Positions 38,000 to 47,610 are shown, numbered from the stretch's first letter. The stretch is 64,000 nt of DNA from Flavobacterium sp. (GCA_012837155.1 CP051546.1:160338-224337), one strand, 5' to 3'. Translations and numbers: made by a program. Notes: generated from the letters alone by a model not told the origin.

Positions 38000-39090
38000 A
38001 GTACATTCTAAAAATTAATAATACATTTTGTTCCAAACCCATTCAAAACATCATTTAGGTTCAATTTTAAATTTTCAAATGAAGTATAAGCCTCAAATTT
38101 TAACCATTTATATTTAACAAATCTCCACAAGATTTCAATTAAGTTCAATTCTGGCGAGTAAGGTGGAATAAAATAAATAAGTAAATCTAACTCTTCCCAT
38201 TCTTTGATTTTTTCTTTGAATTTCTTACTGGTATGAAGCGAAGAGTTATCCAAAACCACAACTGTTTTTTTAGTTATATTCTCAACAAATTTGTCAAAAA
38301 AGACAATCATCTTTTCAGAATTTATTGTTGTTTCAAAAATATCAAAAACCAAATTACCCAATGTATTCATTAAACCAAAAACACTTACGCTTTTCCCCCG
38401 AATTGCAGGCAATAAAATAGGTTCTCCTTCAGCTTGCCAAGCATACGGAACATTCGGCACTAAACTAAAATGACTTGCGTCACCGTAATATAAGTCAATG
38501 TATTGTTCCTGATTTAATTGTGACAATTTATCCAATTCCTTTTTTGAATTTAGAAAAGCGCTCTCACAACGTTTTTTTTTCAAAGATTTACGGCATCTTA
38601 TCCATTTATATTTTAGTCTCTTTTAAAAAATTTATGAGTGTTTGTTTTGTTATTTTTATTTGATGCTCTCGCTCTAAAATATCCAAAACCACATTCAAAT
38701 TTCTACTGTTTTCCTTTACTAGTTCAGGTATTAGGTCAGCTACTTTTTTTAGTTTTAATTTTGCGCCACGACCTTTTTTAACGCCTAATGTTTCCTGTTT
38801 GTCTTTTAATGTTTTAGCCATTTCCCAAGCATTAAAAAACAATGTTACTCGTAATCTTCCAACCTTCATAATTCTAGAAATTTCCATTATGGATTTTTTG
38901 TCAACAGAAAGTTTTAGAAACATACAGCGCTCCCTGACTACCGAATTAGGGGAGTTTCTATACAAATAATCCACTACTTTTTTTTCCTCCTCTAATAATT
39001 CTACATATCTCATTTATGTCGTATTTAAAATATAAATATACGAAAAATATGTCAAAAATAAAAATGTATTACTAATTATTTTCAAGTACT
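38000..39090 (-). mobile_element. IS630-family insertion sequence
   Basis: 1091 bp. The ends are imperfect inverted repeats of about 30 bp beginning AGTAC and sharing TAATACATTTT, each bordered by the TA dinucleotide typical of this family (37998-37999 and 39091-39092). It lies between the lipoprotein and the integrase operon of the element. Confidence 0.8.
38008..39013 (-). pseudogene. IS630-family transposase, frameshifted
   Basis: The N-terminal part (39013-38606) is a helix-turn-helix domain (SIMEISRIMKVGRLRVTLFF), and the C-terminal part is the DDE domain: Asp in YYGDASHFSLVP, Asp in VVLDNSSLHTSKKF and Glu in PELNLIEILWRFVKYKWL. The frames join at about 38612 if one A of AAAA is removed (LKETKYKWIRCRKSLKKKRC). 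Programmed frameshifting is known in this family, so a natural shift is possible, but the homopolymer pattern of this window makes an error as likely. Confidence 0.85.
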
Positions 39091-39104
39091 TAAGTATAAC
39101 TGAA

Positions 39105-39233
39105 TGCAAAAAAAAATTAAACAAAAAAGGAATAGAATATACTGATAATGAAATAGAAATTATCAGAAACACACTCTACAAATTAGCAGAGGTGTGCCGT
39201 AATCAAATTAACAATAAAAATACAGAAAAATAA
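39105..39233 (+). CDS. Small protein upstream of the integrase, one-base frameshift
   Basis: With one A fewer in a 9-A run the frame reads MQKKLNKKGIEYTDNEIEII, then RNTLYKLAEVCRNQINNKN, about 42 residues, and stops one base before the integrase start codon. Charged and helical; no family recognised. Position suggests an operon with the integrase, perhaps as an accessory (directionality-factor-like) protein, which is speculation. IS630 has separated it from its original upstream region. Confidence 0.4.
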   Translation, partial: CKKKLNKKGIEYTDNEIEIIRNTLYKLAEVCRNQINNKNTEK

Positions 39234-39234
39234 A

Positions 39235-40833
39235 ATGGAAAACATAAACGTAATAATTTACAGTCGTGTAAGCACTGACGAACAAGCACAAAAAGGATTT
39301 AGTCTTGACTACCAAGAACAAACATTGATGAGCCATTGCGAAAGAATGGGATACAATCTAGTTAAGTCATATAGAGAAGACCACTCAGCTAAAAACTTCA
39401 AGAGACCCGAATGGACAAACTTGAAAGCATACGCAAAAGCTAACAAGAAAGCAATTCATAAAGTATTATTTGTCAAGTGGGATAGATTCTCACGTAACAC
39501 AGAACAAGCTTTAACAGTCTTGCGAGAGTTCGATTCAATGGGAATTGAATTGAATGCTACGGAACAGTATTTAGATATGTCCAATTCAGACAACAAAATG
39601 GTACTTTCAATTTATCTAACAGCTGGAGAGGTCGAAAGAGATAAAATTTCAAGCCGAACGATTAGCGGAACATACCAAGCAAAGAAAGAGGGTTATTTTA
39701 CAGGAAAAGCACCGTATGGATATGACAACTTTCGAGATGAATCCAAAAAATCAACATTGAAACCAAACCAATTTTCTTTTTTCGTTAAAAAAGCATTTGT
39801 TGAGGTTGCAATGAATATTGAATCAGTTGAAACGATTCGCAAGAAACTCAAACAAGAAGGAATGAAGCTTGAAAAAAGTGCTTTTAGCGAGTTGCTTAAA
39901 AACGTAGTATACATAGGTAAGATTAAAGTTCCTGAATTCAAAAAGGAATCCGCAATGGAGGTAAAAGGCAAACATGAAGCTTTGATAGACTTGGACACAT
40001 TCAACAAAGTACAAGCTATCTTCAAAGGTAAAAGATGGCACGGAACAAAACCAGCACACAAAAACCTAGACTTTCCACTACGTGATTTTCTAACGTGCGA
40101 GGTTTGCGGTCACCAAATTACAGGTAGTCACTCAAAGGGCAGAAGCAAAAAATATCCTTATTACCATTGTAGAAATAAGTGTGAAACTAGAGTTTCAGTC
40201 GATGAAGCTCATAACAGAATAGGAAGCATTCTTTTCAACTTACAAATAAATGAAAATATTAAAGATTTGTTCTCAGATATTTTAAAGGATTCTGAATCTC
40301 AAATAAACGGAGATAGAACCATTCAACTTCAAAACAAAATTGAACTTCAAAAGGTTTTAAAATCCAAAATCGAAGATACAGAAGACTTACTTTTAAGCAA
40401 GGACATCAATAAAGAAAGATTCAATAGTATCATTGAACGTATCAACGGACAGCTTAATGACGTCAATAATGAAATCGAAATACTTAGCAAGAGAACGGAT
40501 TCAATCAAAACATACGTTGATTCAGGACTAGAGTTACTCACAAAATTAGATATAATGTTTGCTAATGGCGATTATGATGGAAAAAGAATAGTAGCGGGTT
40601 CAATATTTACTCAAAAGCTGATTTTCGGAAATGATGATTGTCGAACCGCTAAAGTGAATGAGGTCGTTGAGGTTTTGACTAGGAATAACAAGGGTTCGGA
40701 AGGTTATAAAAAAGAAAAGCCGTCATTTCTGACAGCTTTTCCGCTTACGTACCCGGAGCCGGAGTCGAACCGGCACGGTTTCCCACAGGTGTTTGAGACC
40801 AGCGCGTCTACCAATTCCGCCATCCGGGCTTAG
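39235..40833 (+). CDS. Large serine recombinase (integrase of the element)
   Basis: 532 residues as read. N-terminal catalytic domain with Ser in YSRVSTDEQAQKGFS and KWDRFSRN; recombinase domain (about 160-260); zinc ribbon with CEVCGHQITG and YYHCRNKCETR; then a long coiled coil (about 350-430), as in phage-type integrases. It drives insertion and excision at the att core. The last 26 codons are antisense to tRNA-Leu: they follow PLTYP at the core and are chromosomal. In the circular form the protein would end there at 507 residues. A hairpin (AAAAGC/GCTTTT type) at 40711-40738 lies inside the 3' end. Confidence 0.92.
   Translation: MENINVIIYSRVSTDEQAQKGFSLDYQEQTLMSHCERMGYNLVKSYREDHSAKNFKRPEWTNLKAYAKANKKAIHKVLFVKWDRFSRNTEQALTVLREFDSMGIELNATEQYLDMSNSDNKMVLSIYLTAGEVERDKISSRTISGTYQAKKEGYFTGKAPYGYDNFRDESKKSTLKPNQFSFFVKKAFVEVAMNIESVETIRKKLKQEGMKLEKSAFSELLKNVVYIGKIKVPEFKKESAMEVKGKHEALIDLDTFNKVQAIFKGKRWHGTKPAHKNLDFPLRDFLTCEVCGHQITGSHSKGRSKKYPYYHCRNKCETRVSVDEAHNRIGSILFNLQINENIKDLFSDILKDSESQINGDRTIQLQNKIELQKVLKSKIEDTEDLLLSKDINKERFNSIIERINGQLNDVNNEIEILSKRTDSIKTYVDSGLELLTKLDIMFANGDYDGKRIVAGSIFTQKLIFGNDDCRTAKVNEVVEVLTRNNKGSEGYKKEKPSFLTAFPLTYPEPESNRHGFPQVFETSASTNSAIRA
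40749..40755. other. Right attachment site core (attR)
   Basis: GTACCCG within the acceptor-stem end of tRNA-Leu. The tRNA gene stays intact because its whole body lies on the chromosomal side. Confidence 0.65.
40750..40829 (-). tRNA. tRNA-Leu (anticodon CAA)
   Basis: Read on the minus strand: acceptor stem GCCCGGA pairs with TCCGGGT (one G-T), D-arm GCGGAATTGGTAGACGC, anticodon loop CTCAAAC (anticodon CAA), a short variable arm, and T-arm GCCGG-TTCGACT-CCGGC, then discriminator A. CCA is not encoded. The anticodon stem has one T-T mismatch. Its 3' end is the integration site of the element. Confidence 0.88.
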
Positions 40834-40918
40834 CAGACAATGAAATAACAACAGCTATTTCAACGCAATAAAAAGTGGCTATTCGTATAAATTAACCCGC
40901 TTTTTGTTTAACACGGTG

Positions 40919-40947
40919 CAAATGTAAAAAATATTATTAGAACACAA
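40919..40947 (-). promoter_or_regulatory. Promoter of tRNA-Leu
   Basis: Minus-strand TTG (40945-40947), an 18-base spacer and TACATTTG (40919-40926) match the Bacteroidota promoter; the tRNA starts about 90 bases further. Confidence 0.55.
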
Positions 40948-40991
40948 TTAAAAATACTTAAAATTTTCCTTTCAGAGTTCAATTTTATTCC

Positions 40992-40999
40992 TAAATTTG
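40992..40999 (+). promoter_or_regulatory. -7 box of the prs promoter
   Basis: TAAATTTG fits TAnnTTTG, which predicts a leader of about 115 bases before prs. No clear -33 box is seen. Confidence 0.45.
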
Positions 41000-41122
41000 C
41001 ACCTCGATAAAACGAAATACACTAACTAACTACATCCGAGACACTTATAGCATTGTGGCTTTTAAACATAAAAGACAACGACCAATTATTATGGAGTGCA
41101 GCGGAATAAAAACAACAAATAA

Positions 41123-42064
41123 ATGTCACACTTAGAGCCAGAAGCTAAAATTTTTGCGTGTTCACAAAGTGTTTACCTCGCAGAAAAAATAGCCAAGGAA
41201 TACGGAATTCCATTGGGTAAGGTTACCATGTCGAAATATAGCGATGGCGAATTTCAGCCATCTTATGAAGAGTCGATTAGAGGTTTGCGTGTGTTTATCG
41301 TTTGTTCTACTTTTCCAAGTTCTGACAATTTAATGGAATTATTACTGATGATTGATGCTGCAAAACGGGCTTCGGCCAGACACATAACAGCAGTAATCCC
41401 TTATTTTGGTTGGGCAAGACAAGACAGAAAAGATAAGCCAAGAGTTCCGATTGGAGCTAAATTAGTAGCTAAATTATTAGAAACTGCTGGTGCAACTAGA
41501 ATGATGACTATGGATTTGCACGCAGACCAAATTCAAGGATTCTTTGAAAAACCAGTTGACCATCTTTTTGCTTCGACAATATTTTTGCCGTATGTAGAAA
41601 GTCTAAATCTTGATAATTTAATGATTGCATCCCCAGATATGGGTGGTTCTAAAAGAGCTTATGCTTATTCTAAGTTTTTAAATTCAGAAGTGGTCATTTG
41701 TTATAAGCAGCGAAAAGCGGCTAATGTTATCGAAACAATGGAGTTGATTGGAGAAGTAAAAGGCAAAAATGTAATTCTTGTAGATGATATGATTGATACA
41801 GGAGGCACATTGGCAAGAGCCGCCGATTTAATGATGGAAAAAGGCGCACTAAGCGTTAGAGCTATATGTACACACCCGATATTATCTGGTGGGGCATACG
41901 AAAAAATAGAAAATTCGAAATTACTCGAATTGATAGTAACCGATTCTATTCCTTTAAAACAAGCATCAAACAAAATTAGAGTGGTAAGTTGTGCGCCTCT
42001 TTTTGCAGAAGTTATGCAAATGGTACAGAATAATAATTCCATTAGCGGAAAGTTTTTAATGTAA
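41123..42064 (+). CDS. prs: Ribose-phosphate pyrophosphokinase
   Basis: Makes PRPP from ribose-5-phosphate and ATP for nucleotide, His and Trp synthesis. 313 residues, normal length. Catalytic flexible-loop and ATP motifs are seen (WARQDRKDKPRVPIGAK), the metal-binding MTMDLHADQIQGFF, and the PRPP motif VILVDDMIDTGGTL. First gene beyond the integrative element; rplY follows 174 bases later in the same direction. Confidence 0.97.
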   Translation: MSHLEPEAKIFACSQSVYLAEKIAKEYGIPLGKVTMSKYSDGEFQPSYEESIRGLRVFIVCSTFPSSDNLMELLLMIDAAKRASARHITAVIPYFGWARQDRKDKPRVPIGAKLVAKLLETAGATRMMTMDLHADQIQGFFEKPVDHLFASTIFLPYVESLNLDNLMIASPDMGGSKRAYAYSKFLNSEVVICYKQRKAANVIETMELIGEVKGKNVILVDDMIDTGGTLARAADLMMEKGALSVRAICTHPILSGGAYEKIENSKLLELIVTDSIPLKQASNKIRVVSCAPLFAEVMQMVQNNNSISGKFLM

Positions 42065-42238
42065 TGCACAAGTGATTCGCTTTTAGTAAGTAGTGAATAG
42101 CCATTTGGGAATACCAAAATTCACTAAAAGCTACAATCAAAAAAAGTAGATAGTTCTTTATGATTAGCTAGTTACTAATCACTAATTACCAATCACTTAT
42201 AAACAAGAGTTTAATAATTAACTATATAAATTTTTACA

Positions 42239-42847
42239 ATGAAATCGATTACAATTAAAGGATCAGAAAGAGAAAGCGTGGGCAAAGTTGCTACTAAGGC
42301 CTTACGTAATGCTGGAGCGGTTCCTTGCGTGTTATACGGAGGAAATCAACCAGTACATTTTTCGGCAGACGAAAGAGCATTCAAAACATTGGTTTATACT
42401 CCAAACGCACACACAGTTGTGATTGATCTTGGCGAAAAAACATTCAATGCTGTTTTACAAGACATTCAGGTTCACCCCGTGACTGATAAAATTTTACACA
42501 TTGACTTCTTTCAATTATTTGATGACAAAGAAATCACTATGGAAGTTCCAGTAAAAATTACTGGTGTTTCGCCTGGTGTTTTATTAGGTGGTGATTTACG
42601 CTTAAATACTCGTAGATTAAAAGTAAAAGCTTTGCCAAAAAATCTTCCAGATAATATCGAAGCTAATATTTCTGAACTTCAAATGGGGAACAAATTGTAT
42701 GTAACGAAATTGGTTTCGGACAAATACAAATTATTGCACCCAGACAATACTGTTGTTTGTCAGGTAAGAATTTCTCGTGCGGCTATGAAAGCAGCTCAAG
42801 AAGCAGCAAAAGCAGCAAAAGCACCAGCAGGAAAAAAGAAAAAATAA
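42239..42847 (+). CDS. rplY: 50S ribosomal protein L25 (CTC/TL5 type)
   Basis: 202 residues, the long form with an N-terminal 5S rRNA-binding domain ([38 protein letters not shown]) and a C-terminal TL5-like beta domain ([20 protein letters not shown]). It ends in an Ala/Lys-rich tail common in this phylum. The prs-rplY-pth order is a familiar bacterial cluster. Confidence 0.96.
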   Translation: MKSITIKGSERESVGKVATKALRNAGAVPCVLYGGNQPVHFSADERAFKTLVYTPNAHTVVIDLGEKTFNAVLQDIQVHPVTDKILHIDFFQLFDDKEITMEVPVKITGVSPGVLLGGDLRLNTRRLKVKALPKNLPDNIEANISELQMGNKLYVTKLVSDKYKLLHPDNTVVCQVRISRAAMKAAQEAAKAAKAPAGKKKK

Positions 42848-42869
42848 TTTTTTTCGAACCATTCAAGAG

Positions 42870-42897
42870 AGCATCAGTTTTAACTGGTGCTTTTTTT
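42870..42897 (+). terminator. Terminator after rplY
   Basis: AGCATCAGTT pairs with AACTGGTGCT (one T-G pair), followed by a run of T. Confidence 0.85.
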
Positions 42898-42992
42898 GTT
42901 TTATGAAGCATCGCGGATGCCCAATCTAAACCCTTTTTCAAATTTGCAAATTATCTTATTTCCAAATTAAGTTATTACATTACTTTTGTAAA

Positions 42993-43619
42993 ATGATAAA
43001 ATGGATAAAAAACCTGTTTTCATCAACAAAAACAGAAGACAATACAGCATACATGAAGAAATTTTTAATCGTCGGACTGGGTAACATTGGCGCCGAATAT
43101 GCAAATACCCGACACAATATTGGTTTTAAAATCGTTGATTTTTTTGCCAAAAAAGAAGGAGTTACCTTCGAAACCGCAAAACTAGGTTCGCTTGCCGAAT
43201 ACAAATATAAAGGAAGAACTTTTTTTCTGTTGAAACCCAATACGTATATGAATTTAAGCGGAAAAGCCGTAAAATATTGGATGACAACAGCAAATATTCC
43301 GCTCGAAAACATCATGATTATTACCGATGATTTAAACCTCCCTTTTGGAACTATCCGCATGAAGCCAAAAGGAAGTGACGGAGGTCACAATGGTTTAAAA
43401 AACATTAACTTAATTTTGAATACCACGAATTACACCCGATTTAGATTTGGCATCAGCGACGAATTCAAAAAAGGAAAACAAATAGATTATGTACTTAGCG
43501 ATTGGGCTGATGATGAAAAAACAAAACTTTCAGAACGACTAGAATTAAGTGCTGAAATCATAAAATCATTTGTCACTTCAGGACTGGAAAATACCATGAC
43601 CACTTTTAACGGAAAATAA
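42993..43619 (+). CDS. pth: Peptidyl-tRNA hydrolase
   Basis: Frees tRNA from peptidyl-tRNA that has dropped off the ribosome. Core motifs: GLGNIGAEYANTRHNIGF (with Asn and catalytic His), LLKPNTYMNLSGKAV, DDLNLPFGTIRMKPKGSDGG. The core starts at Met 43053 (MKKFLIVGLGN). The ATG at 42993 would add 20 residues (MIKWIKNLFSS). A -7 box TACTTTTG at 42981-42988 puts the transcript start close to 42995, which favours 43053, although I recall similar N-terminal extensions in flavobacterial proteins. Confidence 0.94.
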   Translation: MIKWIKNLFSSTKTEDNTAYMKKFLIVGLGNIGAEYANTRHNIGFKIVDFFAKKEGVTFETAKLGSLAEYKYKGRTFFLLKPNTYMNLSGKAVKYWMTTANIPLENIMIITDDLNLPFGTIRMKPKGSDGGHNGLKNINLILNTTNYTRFRFGISDEFKKGKQIDYVLSDWADDEKTKLSERLELSAEIIKSFVTSGLENTMTTFNGK

Positions 43620-43682
43620 GAAGATGAAAAAACTTTTTGTATTCAAATTATAATTAATTTGGCTTTTCCTAGTTTACTTTAA

Positions 43683-45713
43683 ATGAGAAGCACTTTTAAC
43701 ATTCCTAATTTATTTGTCGTAATTTGTTTGTTTACCCTAAACTTGGTGTATTGCCAAGACACAAATACTTTATTTGGAAAACAAAAGCACACAGAAAACG
43801 GCACTCAAAATAAGGAATTCATTAGATGTGCCACGACAGAATACGAAAAATTTCTGCAAGAAATAAATCCTAAGAGAATGACTGACTCTCAGTTTGAATC
43901 TTGGGTAACGCCATTAGTCAAGCATTATCAATCGATGCGAACTTCTTCTCAAAGTGGCGGAATAATAACCATTCCTGTTGTTGTGCATGTGATACACAGC
44001 GGACAAACTATTGGAACGGCATCTAATATTACTGACACTCAAGTACAATCTCAGATTAAAGTATTGAATCAGGATTTTAGAAAAATGCTAGGAACACCTG
44101 GTTACAACACAAATCCAATTGGAGCCGATATTCAAATTGAATTTGCTCTTGCTCTACAAGATCCCAATGGAAACCCAACAAACGGAATTGACAGGGTAAG
44201 TTTTTGTCAAGAAAATTGGTCCGAGACAGAATTTGATTTAAAGGTAAAACCAGCAACCATTTGGAATCCTACGTTATATATGAATATGTGGACTACTAAA
44301 TTAACTGACAACACCATTTTGGGGTACGCCCAATTTCCTGACGCTTCTAGCTTAGCTGGTCTTGATGCAACAGGTGGAAACTCGAATTCTGACGGAGTTG
44401 TTGCTAAGTATACCGCGTTTGGAAGTATTAAGGACAATGATGGAACTTTTTTATTAGACCTAACTTATAATAGAGGAAGAACAATGACTCACGAAGTAGG
44501 TCATTGGTTGGGATTAAGGCATATTTGGGGTGATGCCACTTGTGGCGATGACTTTTGTGCAGACACTCCTGTGCATCACGACGCTAATCGTGGCTGTCCT
44601 ACGGTTGCAAATTGTGATAATAATGGAAACGAAATGGTCGAAAACTATATGGATTATACAGATGACGTTTGTATGAACATTTTTACCCAAAATCAAAAGG
44701 ATAGAATAACTGCCGTTATGAATAATTCTCCTAGAAGAAAAGAGTTAAAAACTTCAACAAAAAGTACTCCGCTGAGTTTGTTTGCCAATGATGCCGAAGT
44801 AAAAATTGAATCAAGTTGTCCATTACCTGCTTGTGGAGCTACTCCCAACCAAACAATTCAAAAAATAACCATTTACAATAGAGGAACAAACAGATTAACT
44901 ACTGCAACCCTAATGTACAATATCAATGGAGGTGCTAACACGACTTATAATTGGACTGGAAATTTAGCAACAAACGAATTAAATACTTTTGATGTGCAAA
45001 TCAATTCGGTTACAGACGGAACAATACATGCTGAAATCATTAAAGCTAATGGCGTAACAGATCAAAGGAATACCAACAACACCGCATCTGGAACATTTAC
45101 ACTACCGGGAGTACCAACAAATTACACCAGTAATGAATTTGTGTTTAGATTGCAACAAGATAACTTTGGGAGCGAAACTACTTGGAATCTAAAAGATGAT
45201 TCGGGAACAATTTTATACAAAGGAGGGCCGTATACAGACGCAACACCAATACCCGCTTTACTTACTCAAAACTGGACACTTGCTAACAATCAATGCTATG
45301 TTTTTACAATAAATGATACCGAAGGCGACGGAATATGTTGCGATGGTGGCAACGGTTTTTATAACATTAAATCCGCTGACGGAACTATTACAGTAGCCTC
45401 TGGCGCCACATTTTCAACAACCGAAACCAAAACTTTTAGTGTCAATTTAGAAGAGCCTGTAGTGGCAGACTCTAATGATTTTTATATCTATCCAAATCCT
45501 GTAAATGATCTTTTAAACATTAAAACACCTAGTCATTCAGGTTTTTTAAACAGGTATAAAATTAGCACTGTTTTAGGGCAAATAATTCTAACCAAAACGG
45601 TATTTACCGAAAAGGAACTCTCCGTAAACACTTCCTCTTTGAGTAGTGGCGTCTATTTTATTTCCATAGAAAAAGGAGATAGAAAGAAAACATTACGATT
45701 TATTAAAAAATAA
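43683..45713 (+). CDS. Secreted M43 (pappalysin-like) zinc metalloprotease with T9SS sorting domain
   Basis: 676 residues. Signal peptide (FVVICLFTLNLVYCQ), a propeptide-like region to about residue 95, then the catalytic domain with zinc motif HEVGHWLGLRHIWG (HExxHxxGxxH) and a Met-turn in NYMDYTDDVCMNIFTQNQ. Next come beta-sandwich domains (CARDB-like, about 370-480) and a region with TEGDGICCDGGNG. The C-terminal domain (about 600-676, YIYPNPVNDLLNIK to KTLRFIKK) is a type A T9SS sorting signal, so it is exported across the outer membrane. Close paralog of the protein at 49357. Confidence 0.9.
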   Translation: MRSTFNIPNLFVVICLFTLNLVYCQDTNTLFGKQKHTENGTQNKEFIRCATTEYEKFLQEINPKRMTDSQFESWVTPLVKHYQSMRTSSQSGGIITIPVVVHVIHSGQTIGTASNITDTQVQSQIKVLNQDFRKMLGTPGYNTNPIGADIQIEFALALQDPNGNPTNGIDRVSFCQENWSETEFDLKVKPATIWNPTLYMNMWTTKLTDNTILGYAQFPDASSLAGLDATGGNSNSDGVVAKYTAFGSIKDNDGTFLLDLTYNRGRTMTHEVGHWLGLRHIWGDATCGDDFCADTPVHHDANRGCPTVANCDNNGNEMVENYMDYTDDVCMNIFTQNQKDRITAVMNNSPRRKELKTSTKSTPLSLFANDAEVKIESSCPLPACGATPNQTIQKITIYNRGTNRLTTATLMYNINGGANTTYNWTGNLATNELNTFDVQINSVTDGTIHAEIIKANGVTDQRNTNNTASGTFTLPGVPTNYTSNEFVFRLQQDNFGSETTWNLKDDSGTILYKGGPYTDATPIPALLTQNWTLANNQCYVFTINDTEGDGICCDGGNGFYNIKSADGTITVASGATFSTTETKTFSVNLEEPVVADSNDFYIYPNPVNDLLNIKTPSHSGFLNRYKISTVLGQIILTKTVFTEKELSVNTSSLSSGVYFISIEKGDRKKTLRFIKK

Positions 45714-45716
45714 TTT

Positions 45717-46023
45717 TGTTAGAGCTTTCATATCTTATCTTAGAAACAGAAAACCTTGAAGACTTGCTCGTAAATGTTGAAGAAGTAAAAGAACTAGTTG
45801 AAGTAGTCTTAAATAAGCAGTAAGCCCATTTTTGGAATAAATCCAATTTTGAAACTAATTTTGAATTTTTTTTCTCAGCAAAAAATTTGACTATTTTATC
45901 AATAATTGCTTTATAATCGTTAAAATCGACACTATAAATTTCTTCAATTTGAAATGGAGTATTAAATTTACTCATCTCTTGTAGTGGATAGGAGCCAAAA
46001 AAATCATTAATCATTCCTTTCAA
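45717..46023. other. Fragments of unidentified genes
   Basis: The plus strand (45717-45824) reads LELSYLILETENLEDLLVNV and so on to a stop, with a coding look. The minus strand (46023 to about 45830) reads KFNTPFQIEEIYSVDFNDYK and so on, also with a coding look. Neither is a complete gene or a family I know. They are most likely leftovers of genes destroyed by the mobile DNA that follows. Confidence 0.3.
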
Positions 46024-46103
46024 GTGGCTTTTTTGAAGTATAAGTAAATAATGTATTCATCTATGACTAGGAAATATGGTCTTTCCGAAAAAGGATGTCC
46101 CCC

Positions 46104-46133
46104 GCTACCGCACGAATCCTTTCGTGTGGTTAG
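46104..46133. repeat. REP-like palindrome next to the RAYT remnant
   Basis: CCGCACGAA and TTCGTGTGG form a 9-bp stem (one G-T) with a 4-base loop. Such extragenic palindromes normally flank RAYT transposase genes, as here. Confidence 0.5.
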
Positions 46134-46139
46134 TTATCA

Positions 46140-46360
46140 TTAAACTCCAAACATTCTAAAAACTACAACATTGTCGACTAATCCTTTTTGACCTGAATAA
46201 TCTATGGCACTATTATACACATAATCTTCTGCTTTATATATTTCTAATCCTTTATTCTTTTGACAATAAGTAAGGCTTTCAATAAACAAATCTTTATACT
46301 CATTTCTGGTAAAAACATCCAACCATCCAACAACGGCAAAACTAATAGGTTCTACTGGAT
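46140..46360 (-). pseudogene. RAYT (REP-associated tyrosine transposase) deletion remnant
   Basis: Minus strand. The N-terminal end reads EPISFAVVGWLDVFTRNEYK, then YCQKNKGLEIY, typical of RAYT/IS200-like Y1 transposases. It then jumps in frame to the C-terminus KAEDYVYNSAIDYSGQKGL. The whole catalytic core (HUH histidines and Tyr) is missing, and no start codon is seen upstream. A REP-like palindrome lies just beyond the 3' end. A dead remnant. Confidence 0.7.
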
Positions 46361-46387
46361 ATTTTGTGAAAGTTGTAAATTTACAAA

Positions 46388-47610
46388 ATGGAATACGACA
46401 TCAGAACAATACTAGAGAAAATTATTTTACCCATCCAAGATGGTTGGAAGTTATCTAAGTTAGATATAAGCGAAGAAAAGCTAGAAGTGCATGTTTATCT
46501 TTATTATGAGCCAAAAAAATATAAAATAGGCGATTTAGAATATGACCTTTATGATGATAGAGCGGAACGTAAATGGCGACATTTAGATTTATGGCAATAC
46601 AAGACATTTATTTATTGTAATTTGCCAAGATACAAAGACAGCAATAACAAAGTAAAAACCATCGATGTTCCTTGGGCAGAACCTTATGAGCGGATGACTT
46701 GGTTACTTGAAAAAAAACTTTAGACACATTACAATGCACTAAAAGTCAGAGTAAAACGGCGAGATTATTAGGCTTAAGTTTTGATCAAGTACATAGAGTA
46801 ATGCACAATTTTGTTGAACGAGGAATGAGTAAAAGAAGTGCCGATGATAGATATTATTATTTGAGTATTGATGAAAAATCAGTCTCAAGAGGACATGATT
46901 ATTTTAGTATTCTATCGGAGGAATCTACAGGAGTAGTTATAGATGTTGTTGAGGGTAGAACCAAAGAAAGTGTTGACAAACTTTGCAACAAGCTCACTAA
47001 AGACCAGCGTGATGAGGTAAAAACGATATGCACAGATATGTGGGATGCTTTTATATATGGAGCAAAAACACACTTCGAAAAAGCGATTCATTGCCATGAT
47101 AATTTTCATTTAGTAGGCTATCTCAACAAAGCCGTTGATAAAGTCCGAAGAAGAGAAGTTCGTGAGGTAGAAGAATTAAAAAAGACAAAGTACATTTGGT
47201 TAAAAGACATCTCTAATATGACTGAAAAACAACGAATTATATTTGAATCCATCGACAAAGTGAATTATGAGGTCTCTAAAGCATGGAGAATAAAAGAGAA
47301 TTTTAGAGACATACAATTTAGGCAGAAAACCAAAGAAAATGCTTTTTTAATACTAGCAAATTGGAGACGAAGTGCCCTTTATAGTAAGATTCCAGAAATA
47401 GTAGAAGTAGTAAAAATGTTCGACAGGCATTTTCAAGGAATATTAAATGCAATAGTAACAGGCTCTAATAATGCTAGAGCAGAAAGAATAAACGGAGCAA
47501 TTGAAGAACTAAAACGAATAGGACGTGGGTACAGAAATAAGCAAAATTTCAGAACCGCTATCCTATTTTTTCACGGAGACTTAAATGGCTTTTCACACAA
47601 AACCCAGTAG
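46388..47610 (+). pseudogene. ISL3-family transposase, frameshifted
   Basis: The N-terminal part (to 46723) has the RKWRHLDLWQYKTFIYCNLP and VPWAEPYERMTWLLEKK pattern of ISL3 transposases. After a break at about 46712 (8 A should be 9) it continues TLDTLQCTKSQSKTARLLGL and into the catalytic DDE part: Asp in YLSIDEKSVSRGHDYF, Asp in ICTDMWDAFIYGAK and Glu in NARAERINGAIEELKRIGRG. With that base restored the protein is about 407 residues. An IS3 element abuts its stop codon. I could not define the inverted repeats. Confidence 0.85.

Larger units (their letters stand above)
32947..40755 (+). mobile_element. 7.8 kb integrative element in tRNA-Leu, serine-integrase type
   Basis: Bounded by direct repeats of GTACCCG at 32947-32953 and 40749-40755. 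The right copy is part of the acceptor stem of tRNA-Leu(CAA). Contents: HUH-like Rep, small ORFs, resolvase, XRE regulator, membrane protein, lipoprotein, large serine recombinase, plus later IS1595 and IS630 insertions. In the excised circle the integrase frame would meet TAA directly after the core (32954-32956), which independently supports both borders. Without the two IS elements it is about 5.8 kb. No conjugation genes are seen, so it would need a helper to transfer. Confidence 0.75.

Noticed and set aside
38606-38640. Programmed frameshift in the IS630 transposase
   Set aside because: Known for the family, but here a single A in a short run explains it and the window is full of such indels, so I cannot claim it.
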